The notes beneath the pieces were generated by a model. It did no database searches and was not told where the DNA came from. It was given only the letters and a program-made list of their open reading frames with translations. Positions 18,782 through 23,251 of a DNA stretch of 23,251 bases are shown piece by piece. A program made the position numbers and the translations under genes. Origin of the DNA: an uncultured Clostridia bacterium (lineage in GTDB: Bacteria; Bacillota; Clostridia; Lachnospirales; Bianqueaceae); contig CANOUM010000006.1 in assembly GCA_947570515.1 (NCBI GenBank), positions 1-23,251 on the forward strand. Direction: 5' to 3'. How positions within the stretch are numbered: the stretch's first letter is position 1; each line of letters opens with the position of its first letter.

Positions 18782-21328
18782 TCACAGATACAGCGCGTTC
18801 ATCAGCAGCTTAAAGGTTGCATAAGTCTGCATACGCTTAGAGGGGGCAAAGCCATACAAAACAGCGCTTCCTGCTCCGCAGGGCGCCTGCACGCAGGCAA
18901 AACGACCGCCAATCAGCTTTTCTCCGGTAAGGAGTCCGCTCTTTAAGATATGCTCCTTCTCAAAGCGTACAAACGGCTGATATTCATCTGCATGGAACTT
19001 ATCCTTCACTTCAAACACAGGACCGTTCCAGTGCAGCGCCAGTGTATTCTTCGGCATACCGTAGCCAAGCGGATGCTCTGTGTCCACCGTCACATGCAGG
19101 GTAGAACCATGCGTATTGAACTGACTGGCCGGCAGTCCCTTCACGACGTTGCGCACCATCAGATTCAGCGCGCGGATCGCATAATCTGCCGAACCTTCCA
19201 TCGCCAGCAGACGGCCGCCCTTCTCCACAAACTCGCGGATAGCAGCAGCGCCCTTTTCGCCCAGTCCGCTGCGGTACTGCGGCGGCTGACTCAGGCTCAT
19301 CGAATAAATCCAGCCCTCCGGATGTTTCTCCGGGCCATCCAGAATATTTTCACTATCGCTCGGAAGCACCAGCACATCGAAATCAGCCAGCTTTCCATCC
19401 CAAATATCCTGATCCATCACGGTGGTAAAATCAAATCCGAATTTCTCAAACAGCAGGCGCATCCAGCCCTCTTCGGCATTGCCGCCATAATAATGCTGAT
19501 AAATCGCTACGCGGGCCGGCTTCACCTCGATCAGCCCTTCCGGTCTCCCGGCTGCCCGAATGGCTACCGCATGCTGCTCCCAGCAGCTGCGAATCACGGC
19601 CTCATCGCCCTCTACATAGAAATCACGGAACGGACAGGCCTCAATGCGCCATACCTTACAGCCAGCCTTGATCATTGCATTGGCTGCGGCATAGGCTTCA
19701 TTCTCACGCGCGCTGAGTACATACCCATGTGGCTTTCCTGCCTCAACCGGCTTATCATGAGAAGCGCCCGGGCTTACCGCACCGATCGCCAGCGCCGCTT
19801 CCCATCCCTTCGTTTCCGGAAGTGCCTGCAGTACCTTAAAGTCACCTTTAAATGCCTGTCCAGCCACATCCACCTCAATGCCCATGAACTCTGCCACGGT
19901 ATCCGTCGCCGAGTCAAAGGCTGTAAGCGCACCGCTTTGATCTCTGGTCCAGATATTGTCCGGATAATGCGTCTCGCCAAGCAAGCTCTTAATTAAACCA
20001 AATTTAGGCTGCGCCAAAAATACGACCGCATCGCCCGCCTTGTACAGGCGATTGCCCACGGTAAAATCTTGCTGAGCTACCTGCACCTCGATACCCTGAC
20101 CGAGCAGGATCTGCAGAAGTCTGCGATGGCTGCTGGCGTCAAACTGAGACGCTGGTATTACGTATGCAAATTCTTCGCTCTGAGCACCGCGCTCCGTCTG
20201 GTTGAGCGCTTTGCGCGCCATATTGGAAAGAACAGCCTCGCGGTTTTTGGCCATGGTGTCCAGCAGACCCCATGCCGCGCCGTACTGACGATCCATAATA
20301 TCGGAGAGACGCCACCAGCCGCCCTTCCAAGGATTGGGGAAGTTGGTCTGCGCTTCATATTCCGGCATGAAATTGTCATGATCGCCTTCCAAAGAAGAGG
20401 GATCAATATACAGCGGGGAAGCCAGACGCGCGCTGGCAGATTCGGTGAGCATGCCGGGGATATTGTGGCTGTTGGTGATCCAGTGATAGCCATAGTGACC
20501 CCATGCCGGGAACTGTGCGCCGCTGGTTACACCATCAAGCCCTTCTGCCTCCATGTGATAGGCCATGTTAGCACCATACCAGTTGAGCTCACGCCATACC
20601 AGCGGATCGGTATCGGGACGCAACGGATTTTTGTAAGGCGCGATAAAAATGCGCGCACCGTTGCTGCCCATATGATGATGATCCTGATAGGCCTGGGGCA
20701 TCCATTCATGGAAAATGATTTGACCCATATACTGAGACTCCACGATATTCTGCGCGAATGCATCACGGTTATTGTCATGACCGGTATATTTATGATATAA
20801 AATCGGATAATGACATCCTTCATACGGCGTACCGATTGTGCTCTTATAAAAATCCGTCACCATGATCTGTCCATCCGGATTAAAGCAAGGGATCATCACA
20901 AATACCACCTGATCCAGAATGCGCAGGGTGTCCTCATCCTCTTTAGAGGCTAAATCATACGCTAACAGGGGCGCCATCTGCGTGCCTCCGATCTCGGTTG
21001 CGTGCAGGCTCATGCTCTGTACACAGACAGCCTTGCCTTTTTGTACCAGACTGTCAATCTGATCCTGTTCAAGGCCTCTGGGGTCGGCAAGCGCCAAGCT
21101 GGTCTGCCGGATCTCTTCTAAATTTTCAAAGTTTTCCGGTGAGGTGATGATCACTTCCAAAAATGGATTCCCTTCGGTAGAAGGGCCCATGTTGATCGTG
21201 CGCACACGATCGGATTCTTTGCCGAGCTGTTCAAAATAACGGACGATCTCATCCCAGCGGGCCATTTCCCGATCTGCACCTAAATGATAACCGAAAAACT
21301 GATCCGGTGAAGTAATAGAATGCTGCAT
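18782..21328 (-). CDS. large M14-type zinc carboxypeptidase homologue, cytoplasmic
   Basis: The 848-residue protein has an M14 metallopeptidase domain in its first 400 residues. The zinc motif HATE (His109, Glu112) is followed by NPDG (150-153), HDNNRD (184-189, with substrate-carboxylate-binding Asn/Arg), a His-rich segment (HEW at 207, DHHHMG at 216-221) supplying the third ligand, and MLTES with a probable catalytic Glu. The second half (about 480-848) includes a flavodoxin/class I amidotransferase-like region (FDVLVLPSDSENIL, AAIREFVEKGGRLLAMEGSADYAI). No signal peptide is visible, unlike many secreted relatives of this size. The substrate is unknown; peptides or gamma-glutamyl/cell-wall fragments are possible. 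The ATG at 21328 has AAAGGAGG upstream and a consensus promoter. Confidence 0.88.
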   Translation of the reverse strand: MQHSITSPDQFFGYHLGADREMARWDEIVRYFEQLGKESDRVRTINMGPSTEGNPFLEVIITSPENFENLEEIRQTSLALADPRGLEQDQIDSLVQKGKAVCVQSMSLHATEIGGTQMAPLLAYDLASKEDEDTLRILDQVVFVMIPCFNPDGQIMVTDFYKSTIGTPYEGCHYPILYHKYTGHDNNRDAFAQNIVESQYMGQIIFHEWMPQAYQDHHHMGSNGARIFIAPYKNPLRPDTDPLVWRELNWYGANMAYHMEAEGLDGVTSGAQFPAWGHYGYHWITNSHNIPGMLTESASARLASPLYIDPSSLEGDHDNFMPEYEAQTNFPNPWKGGWWRLSDIMDRQYGAAWGLLDTMAKNREAVLSNMARKALNQTERGAQSEEFAYVIPASQFDASSHRRLLQILLGQGIEVQVAQQDFTVGNRLYKAGDAVVFLAQPKFGLIKSLLGETHYPDNIWTRDQSGALTAFDSATDTVAEFMGIEVDVAGQAFKGDFKVLQALPETKGWEAALAIGAVSPGASHDKPVEAGKPHGYVLSARENEAYAAANAMIKAGCKVWRIEACPFRDFYVEGDEAVIRSCWEQHAVAIRAAGRPEGLIEVKPARVAIYQHYYGGNAEEGWMRLLFEKFGFDFTTVMDQDIWDGKLADFDVLVLPSDSENILDGPEKHPEGWIYSMSLSQPPQYRSGLGEKGAAAIREFVEKGGRLLAMEGSADYAIRALNLMVRNVVKGLPASQFNTHGSTLHVTVDTEHPLGYGMPKNTLALHWNGPVFEVKDKFHADEYQPFVRFEKEHILKSGLLTGEKLIGGRFACVQAPCGAGSAVLYGFAPSKRMQTYATFKLLMNALYL

Positions 21329-21372
21329 GTAAAAGCCTCCTTTTTAAAACAGTTTTAATTTCCAATGCTTTG

Positions 21373-21401
21373 ACTATACTATACAAAAAATCTTTTGTCA
21401 A
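21373..21401 (-). promoter_or_regulatory. promoter of the M14 peptidase gene
   Basis: On the minus strand, consensus TTGACA (21396-21401) and TATAGT (21373-21378) are separated by 17 bp, with a leader of about 40 nt. Confidence 0.78.
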
Positions 21402-21462
21402 GCCTTACCTTTTTATATAAAACCGCTTAGTCAGGATGATTTTGCTATAACTGATTCCTGTA

Positions 21463-21491
21463 TTGTTTTTCTGCCTTTTAGATCCTATACT
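21463..21491 (+). promoter_or_regulatory. promoter of the GNAT gene
   Basis: TTGTTT (21463-21468) and TATACT (21486-21491) are separated by 17 bp on the plus strand, about 30 nt before the start codon. Confidence 0.7.
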
Positions 21492-21521
21492 TCTATATAA
21501 ATCCAACAAGGAGGAACGCTC

Positions 21522-22058
21522 ATGCATCTTCAGTATAAAAATCTAACGATTCGCAATGCCTCTGTCTCCGATGCTCCTCTGCTGTCTGCCTGGTGGAATG
21601 ATGGAAACATAATGGCGCACGCCGGATTTCCCAATGGTACCGGAGAGACTCCAGAGCAGATCGCTGAAAAAATCAGTCAGGATAACGATAAGACTCATCG
21701 ACGGCTGATTCTAGAACTGGACACGTGTCCCATCGGTGAAATGAATTACCGCAACATGGGTGAGCGCACTGCTGAAATTGGCATTAAAATCTGTGATTTT
21801 AGCAAGCAAAATCAGGGGCATGGCAGATTGTTTCTAAGCATGCTCATTGCCTCGCTTTTTCACGATATGGGATATCAAAAAATCATTTTAGACACTAATC
21901 TGAAAAATACCCGGGCACAGCATGTATATCAAACACTCGGATTTAAGGAGGTGCGACTGCGCAAAAATTCTTGGCGCGACCATCTGGGTGAGCTGCAATC
22001 CTCGATTGATTACGAGCTCTATCCTGAAAACTTTGTTAATTTCACTTTGAAAGACTGA
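21522..22058 (+). CDS. GNAT-family N-acetyltransferase (RimJ/RimL-like)
   Basis: The 178-residue protein has the RimJ/RimL-like GNAT layout: LTIRNASVSDAPLLSAWWND at the N-terminus, CPIGEMNYRNMGERTAEIGIKI in the central strands, the acetyl-CoA loop region SKQNQGHGRLFLSML, and IILDTNLKNTRAQHVYQTLGFKEV near the C-terminus (the last motif given as landmarks ILDTNLKNTRA and YQTLGF). It transfers acetyl from acetyl-CoA to an amine; the acceptor (protein N-terminus, antibiotic or metabolite) cannot be told. The ATG at 21522 has AGGAGG upstream. It is a single-gene unit between its own promoter and the strong hairpin at 22114. Confidence 0.92.
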   Translation: MHLQYKNLTIRNASVSDAPLLSAWWNDGNIMAHAGFPNGTGETPEQIAEKISQDNDKTHRRLILELDTCPIGEMNYRNMGERTAEIGIKICDFSKQNQGHGRLFLSMLIASLFHDMGYQKIILDTNLKNTRAQHVYQTLGFKEVRLRKNSWRDHLGELQSSIDYELYPENFVNFTLKD

Positions 22059-22090
22059 TCTTTGCTCTCGCCCTACAGGGATTTCTTATC

Positions 22091-22111
22091 AAGTTCGCTG
22101 CAAGCGAACTT
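22091..22111. repeat. 9-bp-stem hairpin
   Basis: AAGTTCGCT and AGCGAACTT flank a 3-nt loop, 33 nt after the GNAT stop and just before the long terminator. The arms and the GATAA that follows on the minus strand resemble the hairpin at 561-585. Confidence 0.55.
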
Positions 22112-22113
22112 GT

Positions 22114-22168
22114 GGCATAAAGAAGCGCTGTCCTAATGCCAAACATCAGGACAGCGCTTCTTTATGCC
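22114..22168. terminator. bidirectional terminator between GNAT and rubredoxin genes
   Basis: Two perfectly complementary 21-nt arms (22114-22134 and 22148-22168) flank a 13-nt loop between convergent genes. On the plus strand TGCTTTT follows. It is the longest perfect stem in the window. Confidence 0.85.
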
Positions 22169-22195
22169 TGCTTTTACAGGACCATTCTTCTTCAA

Positions 22196-22351
22196 TTATG
22201 CTTCTGAAAACTGATCTTTTCCTACTCCGCACAGCGGGCATACAAAATCTTCCGGCAAATCCTCCCATTTGGTTCCCGGCTCAATACCGCCTTCTGGATA
22301 TCCGGCTTCCTCATCATATTCCCAGCCACACACATCGCATACATACTTCAT
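22196..22351 (-). CDS. rubredoxin
   Basis: This 51-residue protein is a complete rubredoxin with the two iron-binding pairs YVCDVCGW (Cys5, Cys8) and FVCPLCGV (Cys38, Cys41), the conserved core YDEEAGYPEGGIEPGT, and WEDLPEDF. One Fe is held by the four cysteines, and it carries single electrons in the cytoplasm, often to oxygen- or peroxide-reducing enzymes of anaerobes. The ATG at 22351 follows AAAGGAG with good spacing; the longer open frame upstream runs into the tRNA terminator. No clear own promoter is seen, though a weak TTGTG/TTATA arrangement lies upstream. No rubrerythrin or rubredoxin reductase is adjacent. Confidence 0.95.
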   Translation of the reverse strand: MKYVCDVCGWEYDEEAGYPEGGIEPGTKWEDLPEDFVCPLCGVGKDQFSEA

Positions 22352-22448
22352 CGTTATTCTCCTTTCTAAATCTATATAAATTATGCTTTTTACAGCCTGC
22401 ACAAAACACCGTATCTCTATACGGCTCATCCGTTCTTCATCGAAATAT

Positions 22449-22482
22449 ATAAAAAACGACAACCCTTACAAAGAATTGCCGT
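22449..22482 (-). terminator. terminator of the tRNA-Leu gene
   Basis: A 10-bp stem including G-U pairs (22456-22465 with 22473-22482, 7-nt loop) starts 10 nt after the tRNA 3' end and is followed on the minus strand by TTTTTTATAT. A further 6-bp dyad, CCGTAT-CTCT-ATACGG (22409-22424), lies downstream. Confidence 0.78.
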
Positions 22483-22491
22483 CTCATGAAC

Positions 22492-22575
22492 TGCGGATGA
22501 AGGGACTCGAACCCCCATGATATTGCTATCACTAGAACCTGAATCTAGCGCGTCTGCCAGTTCCGCCACATCCGC
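22492..22575 (-). tRNA. tRNA-Leu(CAG)
   Basis: Read on the minus strand, the 84-nt RNA has a 7-bp acceptor stem (GCGGATG with CATCCGC, discriminator A). The D-arm region is GGCGGAACTGGCAGACGC, and the anticodon stem CTAGA/TCTAG encloses the loop TTCAGGT (anticodon CAG at 22539-22541). A long variable arm typical of class II tRNAs is followed by the T-arm with GGTTCGAGTCC. CCA is not encoded. It has its own promoter and terminator. Confidence 0.96.
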
Positions 22576-22615
22576 TTAACCATCCTTGCAAGGTACTCTC
22601 GCAAGGACGTTTATT

Positions 22616-22644
22616 ATATTAACACAAGACACTTTACGTGTCAA
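22616..22644 (-). promoter_or_regulatory. promoter of the tRNA-Leu gene
   Basis: On the minus strand, TTGACA (22639-22644) and TAATAT (22616-22621) are separated by 17 bp; an overlapping TATAAT lies 3 bp further. A 7-bp hairpin (22583-22589 with 22601-22607) sits in the short leader before the mature tRNA. Confidence 0.75.
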
Positions 22645-22674
22645 CCCTTTTTTCAAGTTTTTATAGGGTCTTCA

Positions 22675-23251
22675 TTACCGCTTTCTAATCTCGATATCAC
22701 CGCTGACCGTATCACCGTCAATCTGCGTTCTTCCATTTCCATAAATCTGGCGTTTTTTCTCACTCACCGTAGCAAACTCACTGCTCAGATCGCCGCTTAC
22801 ACCATCGACTTCAGCTGTAAATCCGTCATTTTCAGGCAGATATAAAACCAAGTTGCCGCTCACGGTATCCATGTCAATTTTATCCGGCATCTCTCCGATA
22901 GTCACTTCAAAATCGCCGCTAACCGACTCCATATCCATGGTACGGCAGCTTACCTCATTCACCTTCCATCGTCCGGAGACGCCCTCCATATCCAGTTCAT
23001 CAAATGTAAACCTGCCCGTCATGGTCACATCTGCTGAAACCACCTCCAGATCCAGCTTTCTCAGCTCCTTTGGCAGCGTCAGATACAAATCCTTGTTTGG
23101 CGCATTGCCAAACCAAATGCTTCTTCTATATTCACGAATAATCAGCTTGCGGCCGTCCAAACGGTAGCTGACTTGCTCATTCTCATCCAGACTGCTACTC
23201 GCTTCTTCCCTAAATGAAACCTGCTTTCCTTCTTCAATCATCACCTTGCCG
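22675..23251 (-). CDS. DUF4097-type beta-repeat protein, 5'-truncated by the window
   Basis: About 190 residues of a DUF4097 (adhesin-like beta-helix) protein are visible. Near-repeats every 18-20 residues contain the element (D/E)xVSGD or (D/E)GVSG: MEGVSGRW, MESVSGDFEV, MDTVSGNLVL, VDGVSGDLSS, GDTVSGDIEI. This is typical of the stacked short strands of the family. The frame remains open to the window edge; the ATG at 23242-23244 has no properly spaced ribosome binding site and is preceded in frame by GK-type codons, so the true start is probably outside. Family members often accompany PspC or DUF1700 envelope-stress proteins. Function is unknown. No clear terminator separates it from the tRNA promoter. 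Confidence 0.82.
   Translation of the reverse strand, partial: GKVMIEEGKQVSFREEASSSLDENEQVSYRLDGRKLIIREYRRSIWFGNAPNKDLYLTLPKELRKLDLEVVSADVTMTGRFTFDELDMEGVSGRWKVNEVSCRTMDMESVSGDFEVTIGEMPDKIDMDTVSGNLVLYLPENDGFTAEVDGVSGDLSSEFATVSEKKRQIYGNGRTQIDGDTVSGDIEIRKR

Noticed and set aside
18950..19996. A 348-codon open frame on the plus strand, antisense to the M14 gene
   Set aside because: It has no ribosome binding site, no recognisable domain and is fully covered by the M14 coding sequence.
22352..22462. An N-terminal extension of rubredoxin
   Set aside because: Rubredoxins start at the MKYVC position; the extension runs through a dyad and into the tRNA terminator.
1..23251. CRISPR arrays, insertion sequences, phage genes, riboswitches and attachment sites
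   Set aside because: No regularly spaced repeats, transposase or integrase motifs were found. No structured leader of riboswitch size is visible. The tRNA-Leu gene shows no duplicated 3' end.

Overview
The window looks like a chromosomal segment of an anaerobic, low-to-mid GC Gram-positive bacterium, most like the Clostridia (Lachnospiraceae-type gut organism). This is inferred from strong AGGAGG-type ribosome binding sites at most genes, consensus sigma-A promoters with 17-bp spacers, a small rubredoxin, a CotH/VTC/DUF4956 cluster, a DUF134-NifX fusion, a SirTM/zinc-macrodomain pair and a tRNA gene without encoded CCA. I see no transposase, integrase, phage gene or CRISPR array.

Layout. (1) 1-3973: an HxlR-type regulator (minus) stands divergent to a plus-strand run of a tandem NTF2/SnoaL-like protein, an FMN-binding-split-barrel/2x[4Fe-4S] ferredoxin fusion, a zinc-type macrodomain ADP-ribosylhydrolase and a SirTM-class sirtuin. 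The last three are packed end to end or overlapping and look like a reversible protein ADP-ribosylation module tied to redox chemistry. The lipoate-related partners (GcvH-L, LplA2) of described SirTM operons are missing here. (2) 3986-9430 (minus): a five-gene operon of PIG-L-type deacetylase, DUF4838 glycosidase-like protein, NagB-like isomerase with an altered active-site motif, PfkB kinase and class II aldolase. A divergent AraC regulator (plus) sits beside it. The gene order reads as an unassigned route for an acetylated amino-sugar glycoside, ending in aldol cleavage. (3) 10419-13277: a membrane protein of unknown function, a TIGR01212/YhcC-type radical SAM protein and a DUF134-NifX fusion with a His/Cys-rich tail. 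(4) 13406-18667 (minus): a CotH-kinase-like membrane protein, DUF4956 membrane protein and VTC-domain protein form one operon, next to an OmpR-type response regulator and histidine kinase. The promoters of both operons carry the same 11-bp-period direct repeat (CTTAG core), so the two-component system probably controls the CotH/VTC operon and itself. (5) 18782-23251: a large M14-type metallopeptidase homologue, a GNAT acetyltransferase, rubredoxin, tRNA-Leu(CAG) and a 5'-truncated DUF4097 protein.

Base composition is uneven. The amino-sugar operon and radical SAM gene are visibly GC-rich, whereas the ferredoxin fusion gene and the CotH/VTC/two-component block are AT-richer, suggesting different histories. 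Functional assignments come from motif reading only; no database search was possible.
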